Source: Otis tarda (taxonomy: Eukaryota > Chordata > Aves > Otidiformes > Otididae). Taken from it: a stretch of 64,000 bases of DNA. The DNA lies in assembly GCA_026413225.1 (NCBI GenBank), contig CM048555.1:78871785-78935784 (forward strand), given 5' to 3'. Below are positions 45,617-57,700 of this stretch, in pieces (positions within the stretch are counted from its first letter, which is position 1; every line of letters starts with the position of its first letter). Under the pieces are notes generated by a model, which was given only the letters and a program-made list of their open reading frames with translations, ran no database searches and was not told the DNA's origin. The position numbers were made by a program, and so were the translations under genes.

Positions 45617-46826
45617 CCACCAAACATCCTTTAACATGCCTAAAGAAAATGTATCATATTTTGAAACTGGTCACCTTAATCCAAATCAGCTGTTGAATAC
45701 AACCTTAAAATATATATAAAAAAGGAGATGATTAACTCATCTGAAATGTTTTGTTCTCCTTAGCAATTATATATTAGTTCAGAGGCTTTCTTTCTTTTTC
45801 TGAAAAAAAAAAACTCAAAGAGTATATATGAAAATCAAGAAACCTACTATTCATCAGAAATTCTAATTAGTCAAAAAATTGGTTTATACCAGTTCTGTGA
45901 AACGTGTTCCAAAAGATTAACACTTGTACAAGCTTGTTGCCATGGACTTGGTTTCTCATTTAAGAGCACAAACTGCTGTTGATTTTGATTTAAAAAAAAA
46001 AAAGAGTCCTTCAACACATCAAGCATTTTTAAACCTCTCTGTGAGAGTTTTAGGTAGACGTTGTCAGGTATTATGCTGGTTGCATTTAGTCAGAGCATAG
46101 TGAAGAAATTTTACACAGTGGTGAAAGTCTATTTGCTTTTGTCCTAAAATTTCCTGTTTTTTTTTTTGCCCTGAAACAAAGCAAAGTCAAAGTAATGTAG
46201 TGCTAGACATGAGTATTTTATGGCCTTTTTTTATTGCAGAGCAGAAAAAAATATCTAGCTATCTTATGTTTAAGAGTTGCTGTGCACTCGACCAATAATT
46301 ATGAAAAGATGCATGAAAAAAACCAATATGACCTGAAATGCTCCATTGCGATCTGCTACAGTACCTGCAACTTGTGCTTTATAAACCATATTCACGAGGA
46401 TTTAAGTGCTGAGCCCAAGTAATATTTGTGTGAGAGTGTTCCCCGAGGAAAACTCAGACACTGCAGTAAGTGATGTTATCAAACAGTTAGCAGCGCTATT
46501 GATCACACCTACTCAGGATAAACCACTCTCCACATGGTGTAAATGTTGCCACCTCAAAATTATGTTGAAAGTACAGAGAATAACTAATACTATGACTGGA
46601 TGAATGAAGAGAGTGTCATGTAAAAGGAAACTAAAATAGCTTCATAACCCCAAAATGATTGTGCAGCACTCTACCTCTTCATAGTTCAACAGTGGGATGT
46701 GGAAACAGCTGTTTGAGCTGCAACACAAATTAATGCCTGACATAGGAACTAACAATTTTCATTCTTTATGCTATTGGTGGGCACATGAAGGTTTCCCTGG
46801 TGGAGCTGTGAGTACTACAAAGTAGT

Positions 46827-46851
46827 AACAGATATGTATTACATATCTGTT
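46827..46851. repeat. 25-bp near-perfect palindrome
   Basis: AACAGATATGTA (46827-46838) and TACATATCTGTT (46840-46851) are perfect reverse complements around a single T. It can form a 12-bp cruciform arm. ACAGATATGT/ACATATCTGT may also serve as a dyad binding site. No transposon context is seen. Confidence 0.92.
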
Positions 46852-47030
46852 GAGTCTGTGCTGGCCGAGAGGCCTCTAGAAGCTCTCTGCAGACTACCCA
46901 GTGCCTGCAGATCATGGGCTGAAAAACATAGTTGTTTACTAAAACATGAATAGATTCAGAATGGAAATTAGAATGAAGTTTTTAATGGCAAGAAGACTGT
47001 GGTTGTGTGTCAAAGCCTTCCAAGAGCCTT

Positions 47031-47121
47031 CTAGTTGGAGATGTCCCTGCTCCTTGCAGGGGGGTTGGACTGGATGACCTTTGAAGGTCCCTTCCAACCC
47101 TAACCATTCTGCGATTCTATA
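47031..47121 (+). mobile_element. CR1 LINE 3' end, very short
   Basis: 'ctagttggagatgtccctgctccttgcaggggggttggactggatgacctttgaaggtcccttccaaccctaaccattctgcgattctat' is a 91-base CR1 terminus of the same young subfamily as 8943 and 10690, with the terminal repeat at its end. It is 5' truncated to the 3' UTR. Confidence 0.94.
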
Positions 47122-49171
47122 AGAGAAAGAATGGAAGTATGAATCCTAATTGATATCCAAGCTTGACTGATTTATGAATGAGGTGATAAAAGCCCTAAGA
47201 TTTTAATTTTCAGACTACTTTAGAACTGTATTTTCTTGTATGTGTCCTTAAAATCTGCCCTTTAAAAAAAAATGGTCAACATGTGAATCCTTTTAAAATT
47301 TAGCTTGAGTTTTTTAACATTTAGCAGTCCTAGAAATTATTTTTCCAGCTGCTGAATATTTCCCTGGAGGAAATTTTAGATAAAACTAGAGAATATGTGC
47401 TTGGTCACACATTTAGAACTACTTCATAGTTAAGATTGGTGGATAAATGGCAGCAAGCTGGAGCTCCTATACCTCCATAGTGAACATACGAGCATATGCC
47501 ATAATTCTGACGATTTTGGAAACCATCAGTCACCACAGAAATTCTGCACAATGGGACGTGCCTATTGTATGTGAGTGGCCCATTTTTCTCCATAGAGGTC
47601 TTCACTATATCCAATACCATACTTCCATTTCTAGATAACCTTCACTAGTTTTATACAACACTGAGATATATGAACATAGGCTGTGATAGGTCTGGCTTAA
47701 ATCATAAAGTACTGACTGGAAAAAAAAATCAAGATGTTTGGAAAATTAAAAGCAATAGAACTAATGTTCATTGAGAAATCCCCACATAGCACATGAGACA
47801 GAGCAGATGAACTTGATCTGATTTTAGTATCACTCATATTTTGAGGTAAAGACAGTTTATCTTAAATACTCCAAGGTTTGATTTACCTAACCCGTGTTAT
47901 TGCACAAGTACAGTGATGTGAGCATGACATGGCCAGGGTTACACTCCCCAGCCACATCACTAACTGTAACCTCCATTAGACACATTAAGAAAAATATAAA
48001 TTAGTTCATGTGGATTTGCAATATTTTTTAAACATGTTCGTTGTTTTAAAGGACAATTTATTTAGACAAGCACATTTTTAACATATGTAATACATTCTTT
48101 CAAGGCCATCCTTCTGCTGACTTGAGCTCTGCTGCCATTTTTAAATTCATACAACCTGAGATCAGGCTTTTTGCCTGAATTTTTATTCTACTGAAGGAAA
48201 TGGCCACTCACTTCAAGGGGAAAAAGATCTGGCTCTAGCGAAGAAGCTTGGCTAAAGTGCCTTTGCCTGCAAATCGCTCTCCTGAGAAGTAATCCCTGTT
48301 TTGCAGACTGTTTGGATCACGTCTCAAGGATCCATCTGTGTGAAGTTTATACTTAGATTATGTGGCTAAATTGTTAACAATGACAGTTAAGCTAAGGTCC
48401 TGTTTTACAGAGCTAACTTATCTTATTCTTTACTGATTAAGCTGGGGTTGAGGGACAGAGATATGTTACATGAAGCCTGAGCTCCTGGAAAATAATTGTT
48501 ACCTCTGAAGCAGATTGGTGCAATGCAGTGCATTGACTCACTTTTAATATTGAGCCGGAAAGGGTGACCCATGTTTCTTAAATATCATGTGTTCCTGTTC
48601 GGCCTCCAGGATATATTTCTGCTTCAGCAGAGTCTGGTAATTCAGACAACTGCTGCTTCTTCCCTTCTTCCACCTGTCCTAAGCAGTAGACAAAAAGGTT
48701 TTTCTTCATATTAAGGGATCTCCCTTCATCCTGGTGGCAATAACACTAAGAGGAAGGGGGTACTTGATTCCTTGCAAAATATCCTATAAACTGATGTTTA
48801 AAGCCTGGCTGTGGAAAGACACAACTCTTTATTTCCTTGGACTAAGGTGGAAATTAAAGTTATGTTAGCTGTCTCTTGGGATATTGATCTAAACACTACT
48901 GCCGTTTGAAGACTGCTGAGGTGCAGTTTTCGCATAGATGACCTTAGTGATGAGTGTACTCAACCAGAGCCCCTTTGCAGTCAGCAAGGCTTGCTGGATT
49001 CCCATGGACAGGAGCTGTGACTTTGTAGCCTGCTGGCTAGGATGCTTGGGTAGGGGTAAGGGAAGCAGGTTTGTTTCCTTTGGTCTCCTTGCACTTTTCT
49101 GCTTCTTTAACCCAATAATTATCTAAGGTAAAGTGTGTAATCAGTTGCTGGAGAAAACAGTGACTTAAGCA
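47122..49171. other. Unique DNA, no gene recognised
   Basis: No exon or repeat recognised in these 2 kb. Confidence 0.55.
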
Positions 49172-49740
49172 TGCTGGTTTTGGCTGGGATACAGTTAATC
49201 TTCTTCATAGCAGCTAGTATATGGCTATGTATTGGATTTATGCTGAAAAAGGTGTTGATAACACAAGGATGTTCTAGTTATTGCGGGGCAGTCCTTACAC
49301 TAGAGCAAGGCCTTTTCTTCTTCTCACACTGGGCGCACAAGACGCTGGGAGCGGACACAGTCAGGACAGCAGGTCCCAGCTGACCAAAGGGATGTTCCAT
49401 ATCATACAATGTCATGTTCAGCATGTGAAGCTGGGGCAAGAAGAAGGAAGAGGAAGACATTTGAAGTTATGGTGTTTGTCTTCCCAAGTAACCATTAAGC
49501 ATGATGGAGCCCTGCTTTCCTGGAGATGGCTGAACACCTGTCTGCCGTTGGGAAACAGTGCATGAATTCCTTATTTTGCTTTACTTGCGTGTGCAGATTT
49601 TGTTTTACCTATTAAACTGTCTTTACCTCAACCCCAGAGTTTTCTCACTTTTGCTTTTTTGATTCTCTCCCCATCCCGCTGGGGGAAGTGAGGGAGCAGC
49701 TGGATGGTACTTATTTGCTGTCTGGGGTTAAACCACAACA
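49172..49740 (+). mobile_element. Solo LTR of an avian endogenous retrovirus
   Basis: A 569-base element begins TGCTGGTTTTGGCTGGG and ends GGGGTTAAACCACAACA, with TG..CA termini. It matches an LTR type I remember as widespread in neoavian genomes (TguLTR5-like). The orientation is plus: a decayed TATA region at about 49419-49434 precedes an intact ATTAAA polyadenylation signal at 49611-49616. It is flanked by TTAAGCA at 49165-49171 and 49742-49748; read as 8 bases the duplication is CTTAAGCA/TTTAAGCA with one mismatch. No internal retroviral sequence is on either side, so it is a solo LTR left by LTR-LTR recombination. It cannot encode protein but could supply promoter or polyadenylation activity. 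Confidence 0.9.
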
Positions 49741-49748
49741 TTTAAGCA

Positions 49749-50109
49749 ACTGAAATGGTTTCCGGCTCTTTAGGTGTAAATTGCAAGAATGCACAGCTCT
49801 ATAGCTTCAGCCTTTGGAGACATGTCCTCAGCCATGCAAGAGACAGGTTGAAATGCAGACAAAACACCTCCTGTTGATATTTTTTCTTGGCTTGTCATGT
49901 TGATGTCATGACTCTCAATGAGGATGTTAGTGCTCACCCAGAGCTCATGTAGCTGCATAGGTACTTTGCTCTTCTGCATGATATTTACTTGCTGAGATGG
50001 TTATCTAACTTTAAACAGTAGCCAATGTTGATGGTTTCAATGCCAAATTCCTCTTGTAATTCAGTGTCTACTCTCCAATGGGAAAGTACTATTTTGCTCC
50101 CACAACTTC
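49749..50109. other. Unique DNA between LTR and CR1
   Basis: No gene or repeat recognised. Confidence 0.5.
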
Positions 50110-50806
50110 TTGTGAGGCTGATGCCATCTTGTGAGGAACTGGTCAAATTAGATCAGACTGCTCCGGGTCTTGTCCAGTTGAATTTTTAGTATCTTTAAGG
50201 AAATCACTCTACCTCTCTGGGCCCCAGGCCAAGATTTGTCAACCTTCACGGTGGTAAAAATGTCCTTATTTCTAATTAGATAGTAACTTGTGCCTGTTGC
50301 CTTTTGTCCTTGCACTGTGTACCCTTGTGAAGCATCTAGCTCTGTCTTACCTAAATCCTTCCACTATCTAGTTGTGGACAACATTAGCATCTGCCCTAAG
50401 ACTTTTCTTCTGAAAACAGAGCAAATTCTCTCCTTGACGCTCATATATGACAGATGCTTACCTGACTATGGGATGACACATGAATATATAAAAAGAGAAG
50501 GATTGATGGAAGGGCTCTAAACAGGCCCTCTTGTCCCTCCCCTTCTCCCCAGACCGTGACAACTCTTTCCGTACCATTTCAGACATATTTTATTTACCCT
50601 GTTCTAAAAATGTATCCTGCAGTGGCCGTTTAGCTGTCTCCCTAAATGCTGAAGTCCTATGATCACTCTCAGTCTCAGCCTCCTCTTCAGCTTGACTATT
50701 CAGTCAAACAACTTGATCACTCTCAATTTCTGCTTTCTGGATTCCCTTCCAGCTGGACCGTATTTTTCTTCAGCTATGGTGTACGTAACTGGACACAGTG
50801 TTCAGT
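50110..50806 (-). mobile_element. Intermediate-age CR1 LINE, interrupted
   Basis: Antisense CR1 blocks are collinear: 'gactgctccgggtcttgtccagttgaatttttagtatcttta', 'actctacctctctgggc', 'cttgtgcctgttgccttttgtccttgcactgtgtacccttgtgaag', 'cttttcttctgaaaacagagcaaattctc', then after about 165 unmatched bases (50466-50630) 'aacaacttgatcactctcaatttctgctttctggattcccttcc' and 'gtaactggacacagtgttca'. They correspond to the C-terminal ORF2 region read backwards. The 3' UTR and terminal repeats are not recognisable at the left end. It is more diverged than the neighbours at 47031, 52556 and 54203. Confidence 0.72.
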
Positions 50807-52532
50807 GGAGCAGAAAGGCCTGTTTATGCCTCCCAGAGGGTGTTTGTCTCTGCAAGTGCCTTTCTCCTTTCTAAGTCTTTCACTAATCCTGGGGTTCCAG
50901 CCAACCGGCAAACTGTTTGCTTAGGAAAAAGCCGGATGCAAATGTGCGGCAAATCCTTGCTTTGGATGAAGGAAAATGTGTGTCTTAATGTTTTGAGGTT
51001 TTCAACGAATAGTGGTGTCCACCACAACTGCATAGAGAGGTCACTTAGCCTGATATGAATCAGAGTATACTCTACTGTGCACTCAGATTCCGCAAACGTG
51101 GCTCCATCTCTGCCTTCTCTCTTCTGGTAGGTACCAGGATGTGTTATTCTCCCTTGATGTAAGGAGCTTTAACATGCTGAGGTCCGAAATCTGAGGCTGC
51201 CAGTCAGATATGGGTTCATCATATCAGAAGATCATAGGGTTATATTTGTCTAGATAACTTTACGAGCCATTGGAGGATTTGGTTTGAAACAGTTCCTCAC
51301 AGCAGGTCAAGAGCAGCCTATCAGAACTCTACCCATTCTCAGCTCCTTTTTCACTTGATTGCTTATTTGCTACTCTCGGTAGTAAAGTTTCATAATCATA
51401 AGCTCTGACTAGAATTCAGTCTTACTTTCTAAAAAAAATACTACAGTTAGTCATAATTTTAAGAGTTCATGCCTAAATAGAGAAAAAGCAATTTAAAAGG
51501 AAAATAACCCAAAAAATAGGGTTTTAGAGAGAAATTAATAGTCTTTTGTGGGGTTTTCCTTGAATTTTCCTGCCGTATTTGAAATCCAGCCTCTTTGTGA
51601 CAGACACCTTGCATCTCTAGTGTGTATAGTAGGCTGCAGGATCTAAACTGAATCATGTCTAACAATTTTGAATTCTTTATAAAATATATATGCTCACACC
51701 TGATGTAATCAAAGACAGTTCACAGGAGGCAAACACTTGCTCACAGATAAAACTTCTTAACTTTACATGATGAAGATTTTATAAACTGGGAGCTTCAAGT
51801 TAGGCAATTATATGCAATCATTTAAGGAAATGTCTTTGCTTTCAAGAACAATGGCTCACATGAGGACTGGTTTTCTAGAAATTCTCTACAAACTCCTCAA
51901 TCATGAATTACCAATTTGTGGGCTGTTAACATCAGGTGTATAAATATGAATGTGAATAGTTTGAAAACTGGGGCTGGCTTAACTTAAATCTGAAATTTAA
52001 ACCAGGATTTGATAATACTGTCCGTGTCAGAGATACTTATGTCCAGTTCAGCTGCCCGTATCTTGAAAAAAAGACTGTTGTTTATCAAGTGAAGGATTTA
52101 AAGGTCCTAGATCAGGAAAACTTATGAGTTTGTATAACATCTTGGGAAGCTTGCCAAAGCTGTAATGCAAGCTTGGCCTTTTAAAGCACACTGAATTGTA
52201 TTACTAACCTTGGAATAAAAAAATGTAGGACCATTTGCAAATCTTATTTTGATAATTAACATGCACAAGTGATAGAAAGCAAACAGCAACCTTCCCCTGG
52301 ACACCTACTCCTCATTTGCACATGCTAATTACTTACATTTGCATACACATATGAAAACCAAGTACTTTCCCATTAGTACTGATCACATTCCTCATTAAGT
52401 TAAGTAAATACCCCCAAAATACAAACACAGTTGTAGCTAAATTTAAAATTATTTTACATAGACTAGCAGCCAATGCATTCTTCAGGCTTTTTGGCTATCC
52501 TGGATAGTAACTTTAAAGGAAAAAAAAAAACA
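50807..52532. other. Unique DNA, no gene recognised
   Basis: No exon or repeat is supported. Short A run near 52520. Confidence 0.5.
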
Positions 52533-52559
52533 ACTGCATGCTTTGATACTGCATGCTTT
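52533..52559. repeat. Direct 12-bp repeat at a CR1 junction
   Basis: ACTGCATGCTTT occurs at 52533-52544 and 52548-52559, immediately before the 5' end of the CR1 copy. It may be a small duplication made at the insertion junction or later slippage. Confidence 0.75.
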
Positions 52560-53095
52560 TTATCAGAAATAGTATGGTCAACAGGACTAGGGAAGTGATC
52601 TTGTCCCTGAACTTGGCACTAACAAGGCCACAGCTCGAGTATTGTGTACAGTTTTGGGTCCCTCACTACAAGAAAGACATTGAGTTGCTGGAGTGCATCC
52701 AGAGAAGGACAACAAAGCTGGTGAAGGGTCTGAAGCACCAGTCTTATAAGTAGTGGAAGAGGGAACTGGGATTGTTTAGCCTGGAGAAAAGGAGGCTGAA
52801 GGGAGACCTCATTGCTCTCTACAACTGCCTGAAAGGAGGGTGTGGGGAGGTGGAGGTCGATCTCTTCTCCCAAGTAACAAGTGATAGGACAAGATGAAAC
52901 TGCCTCAAGTTGTGCATGGGGAGGTTTAGATTGGATATTAGGAAAAATTTCTTCACCAAGGGGTTGTCAAGCATTGGAACACCTATCCAGGGAAGTGATT
53001 GAGTCACCATCCCTGGAGGGATTTAGGAGATCTGTAGATGTGGTTCTTAGGGACATGGTTTTGTGGTGGACTTGGCGGTCCTAGGTTAATAATTA
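52556..53095 (+). mobile_element. CR1 LINE, ORF2 C-terminus, 3' tail missing
   Basis: The copy starts with TATCAGAAATAGTATGG and encodes [43 protein letters not shown], then [31 protein letters not shown] and [13 protein letters not shown]: the C-terminal region of CR1 ORF2 with stops. It belongs to the same subfamily as the minus-strand copy at 16932-17996 ('gacatggttttgtggtggacttggc' near its end). It stops at about 53095, just after 'ctaggttaat', before the final 50-60 bases and terminal repeats. The tail was therefore deleted after insertion. Confidence 0.94.
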
Positions 53096-54202
53096 TACAA
53101 ATCTGTATAAATCAAAAGACTCTTTTACCTTGAATGCCATGTGCAGTTCCAGGCATCTAAACTCAGAAGTGAACATAGCAGAAATAGAAATGATTCTGTA
53201 ATTTGTAGCAACAACTATTAAAAAGTGAGATCATTCACCTCAGAAAGGAAAAAATCTAACCAGACCATGACAGATGTGTATAAATAAGCTGTACAAATGA
53301 AACAGCTGGAGAACTCCAGTTAACACTTTCTTAAAATGTTGGAACATATATTATTTCCTGAAATTGAGAAGCAACAAATTTTAAACTAGAAAGGAAAATC
53401 ACAATTAGGCTTTGGAATATATTACTACATGATATCGTGGTGATCATGACATTAATAAGCCTAAAGATATTGTTTAGTAGAGCTAACAAACCTGAGATTC
53501 CTGCAGATTTGTATCTTAAATCTCTCCTCTTCCCTTTTCTCACTGCTGTCCCTCCTACCTCCTGGATTATGAAAGTGGCCTGTGTCCTGGGTAGGACACG
53601 TACAGGGTGTAGTTAATAGGTATTTCCTCAAGGGATAGGATCAACACGTTAACAAAACCTTCCCTGTTTCTTTCTTTCTAAAAGGCTGGTGGATCTTGAC
53701 AGCTTGGAGTCAAGAGCAGAAGCTTCTCTAGGCTGCAGTTCAGTTTTCACCCTGGATCAACTTCTAAGGAGAATGATCTCATAATGCTGCTAGGTCTGGG
53801 ATATTGCAAAACTTTTGTGAGCATTTCCAGTATTGGCTAAGCATTGCACAGTCTTGCAGTACTGGCTGGATGGGGAGCCAGGAATATGCCAGTGATGAGG
53901 ATGGATCTTCTCTTGCCCCCTGTGTGGCTTCAAAGTCAGCTGGAGGGGCACTGTGAGAGATGGAGAGCCAAGCCTGGCTGAATGCAGAGGAGGAGGATCA
54001 GTAGGTCTGCTGGGGGAGAGCCAGGGCTGAAGCCCAAATTTGACATATGAGAATTTGAAAAAGTTGCAGAGCAGATAGATTAGGAAATTTTGCCAATGTA
54101 TTTCTGTTTGTTGAAAAGATCATGTGTCAAGCTAAGCTTGCTAACTCTTTCCTAACTGCAAGAATTATATCCTCTAGTACTTTTGAATATTTACTTTATA
54201 TA
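53096..54202. other. Unique DNA between two CR1 copies
   Basis: No gene or repeat recognised. Confidence 0.5.
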
Positions 54203-54711
54203 TTGCATTCAACTTTGGGGCTCCCACATAAGAAGGATTTTGACCTGCTGGAGCGAGTCCAGACGAGGCCACAGAGATGATCAGAAGGCTGGAGCACCTC
54301 TGCTATAAGGACAGGCTGAGAGAGTTGGGGCTGTTCAACCTGAAGAAAAGAAGGGTCTGGGCAGACCTTATAGCAGCCTTCCAGTACCTAAAGGGGGCTA
54401 CAGGAAAGCTGGAGTGGGACTTTTGACAAGGACAGACAGTGATAGGGCAAGGGGTAATGGTTTAAACTGAAAGATAGTGGATTTAAATTAGATATAAGGA
54501 AGAAATTCTTCACTGTGAGGGTGGTGAGACACTGGAACAGGTTGCCCAGAGAAGTGGTGGATGCTCCATCCCTGGAAGTGTTCAAGGTCAGGTTGGATGG
54601 GGCTGTAAGCGACCTGGTCTAGTGGAAGGTGTCCCTGCCCATGGCAAGGGGATTTAACTAGATTATCTTTCAAGTCCCTGCCAATCCAAACCATTTTATG
54701 ATTTTATGTTT
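54203..54711 (+). mobile_element. CR1 LINE, 3' half, 3' end present
   Basis: From 'attgcattcaactttggggctcc' through 'acataagaaggattttgacctgctggagcgagtcc', 'ctggagcacctctgctataaggacaggctgagagagttggggctgttcaacctg', 'ttcactgtgagggtggtgagacactggaacaggttgcccagag' to 'ccaatccaaaccattttatgattttatg'. The terminal repeats are mutated to ATTTTATG. ORF2 C-terminus is broken by a small deletion near 54400 (gggggctacagg). Moderately diverged, 5' truncated. Confidence 0.94.
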
Positions 54712-57700
54712 CCATATTCAGATAAGCTTTTTATTTTCTCTGACCTTTTCTCTGAGAAATATGGTTTTGTTTCTGATATTCCTTTTTCAGGTTGCAGTAG
54801 TAAAAGTGCATATTCTGTTTCAAGAAAGTGAAGAGCATGGATCAAACAAAACTATATGCAAGAATAAAATTGCTATATACGCAAGAGTCATTTTATTTTC
54901 CCTACACATCTCTTCTGTACAAACATGGAGCACTTTGGAAGATGAAATGTCTTGTGCCATCACATACAGGTTGAGATTCTTCAAAATCAGAAAGCACAAT
55001 AAAAAGCAAACAAAGTTTTCTAGGCTGTGGAATATCTTGTGCAAATAACCTAGTTCTTATCTTCACCGGACTATTACTTCTCTGTTTAAGTGGTACGTTT
55101 TGATATAGAGCCCTTTGCATCCTCTAGTTTGCACAGAAAACTTTTCCGTTAGTGCTCCTTAAGCCTACTGTGAAATAACTTTAGGAGCTGAGTCTGCAAG
55201 CCATGTTGTATCTTCTTGATCTGCCTCTACTATAGGGAGACATTAATAGATTGGGTGCTGCAATAAGTTTTGAGAAACAGGTATTGTGAGAACAGATTTC
55301 CTTGAAAAAGCCCCACATGTTACCATTGAAAAAATCTATTTGATGAATTTAAAGGTAACTGTACTCTTACTGAGTATCTGTACAATATCTGTAAACTTAC
55401 TGAGAGAGTCCTTTTGTGGGATTTACATGGAAAAAAACTCATAGAAATGAATGAGTTTTACTAAGAGGTCAGACATATTTGCAGCTTATTCAAGAGAGAT
55501 TAAGTAGCAAGACTTTGAAATGGGAGGTGTAGAAATGCATCCTTGAAATTCTCATTTTTCTGTCATTTTTAGGAAATGTGTGTGTGTGCCAAAGTATCTC
55601 GTTGTTCTTCTGATGTTTTTATCAGATGCATGCAAAATGCAGTTGGTTCCAGCCTTGAAATGCAAATTTGTCTTACACTGCTCTTGCTGCCAGTAGGAAG
55701 ACTAAAAATACATATGTAATGATGTTCCTGGAACGCTTGCAAATGCCTTTAGATGATGATTCCAGGTTGTTTTTTTTTTTTTTTGCTGCTATCCAAAGTA
55801 GTGTTAATTTCACAAGCTCATTTTGGCCAAAATGTATAGACTTGTATTTAAATTAAAAATTCTTCTGAGGATAAAATGACTTAACTCTTAGAAGAACTTT
55901 GCCAAGTAGGTAGGTCACCAAAATGAAGCCTGAAAAAAAAAGCATTAGGTTTTGCCAATTTATTATGCTTACATCTGGTTTCATGATTTTCTTGTTACTT
56001 TAAACATTCTTTGCGGTATTAGAATCCCAAAACAGCCCACAAGCCTGGTAATTCAGGAAGGCTTATAATTGAGGCAGGTCTATTTAATTTCATGAACAGA
56101 GAAAAATGAGAGAAGTAATGAAAAAGTTAGAAAAAAAAGCATAATCATCATAACCAAAGGCAGTTGTTACAAAGGTTTCTGACTAATGCCAACAAAGATT
56201 TTGAAAGTGGGGACATTTTAAAGCTGATGCCTAAAAATATGGATTTAGGAAAGTATACAGAAGTGACTATTTAAAACTTGGAGTCGGGAGAATTTTTCTG
56301 CTAAAACCATATTTAAAAAATGGCCTGAGCAGAGGTAGAACTAGATTGATTTCAAGAGCCAAGATACAGCTTTTCAAGGAGACTGTATGTCCCTGTGTTT
56401 ATTTTGATGGGAACCAGAGCACTGAGACCTTCTGTAAAACAGGCATTTTCAAGATTTTGGTTGCATAAACCTCGAAGAGGAAGATGGGACACATTTGAGT
56501 TCAGCCCAATGTAATATTTTTAAATACAACTCTAAATGTGGAATTCGTCTTACCAAACTTCGAATACATGACCTGTATGTTTCTGCTTGACTTGGTTGTC
56601 CACTTTGCCTTCAGTCAATGCAGAGGAGAGGCATGGCAGAGAATGAATCATCTCGTCCTTAAGTAGGTATCTAAAGCTGGTCACATGAATCTTCCCCTAT
56701 AAGGGCACACTTCTCTCCATGCCTCTAAAAGGAGTGTAGGATGGGTGTCAACACCACAGATGTTTGAAATTTGAAGAGATACATCTTGTCCTGGATACTA
56801 AAATCCAAGCACCAATCTTTGAACATTTAATCTTTATTCTTCCTTTCACCACTTTTAATGTATCATATGATGAGGCCTCTTTGACGATTTCTTTTCCACG
56901 GTGTGCACAGGTGGAAGAGATTTATGTTACTCGGTGAATTTAACTTCATACTTGGTGCAGTAAAGAAAGTGAAAGTGTACTTAAGAGTTATAAAAAATCT
57001 TGGCTCTCAAACCATAAAATTTCTGCCGTCTGGGTATTTCAGATGTCTTATTGCTGAAGGTGCTTAAACAAGCCTAAATGGTCATTGATGATAGGAAATC
57101 AGCATCAGTAGCGTAGTAAATCTGTGTGTTGTCTGGATAGCAGTGAGAGGTTAAATACCAGAAGCGATGATATCAGCTAATGGTACATAGAGGGTTTTGA
57201 GAAATACCACATACAAAACTCTGGAGAAAGAGGCTTTAATGTAAAGCTAATAAAACAGATAATGTGGCTAACCTGGAGTGATTCAAGGTGAAATTCAATT
57301 CCCAGAAAATTCTTGGTCTTTTGACGAGAGCACACTTTACTCTTCTAACTACAGTGTCAAAAAATGAGTGACAGTATCACTCAGGCTTAAAATTAAATAT
57401 AGTTTGATAATTAGCTGCAGAAAAGGATTTTAAACTATATAAGGTATCAACAAAGAAAATAAGTGAAATACAAAAATTGCAAGTTTTTAATGAGAACCAA
57501 CTCAGTTTTATTTTAAATTACTGTAGAAACTGAAGGTCATTTCAGTCATCAGACAGTCATGATTTATTCCCTAGAAACTAATATGCACACTCCAAACCTA
57601 AACAGAAATGAAAGATTTGCAGCATATTACAGTATTACATGTTGGCACTTAGGAAGAAGGTTTCTTGCATGAGGGCAAATTACTTTTTTTTAGCATGGTA

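Larger units (their letters stand above)
43636..46826. other. Unique AT-rich DNA with small duplications
   Basis: Besides a short CR1 tail and two local duplications listed separately, there are AT-rich stretches and A runs near 45805 and 45990. No gene recognised. Confidence 0.55.

Noticed and set aside
46827..46851. Palindrome as a rho-independent terminator or microRNA
   Set aside because: Eukaryotic context, stem too short for a microRNA, no U tract following.
49278..49565. Short open frames inside the LTR region
   Set aside because: They lie inside a solo LTR, which is noncoding, and have no retroviral protein similarity.
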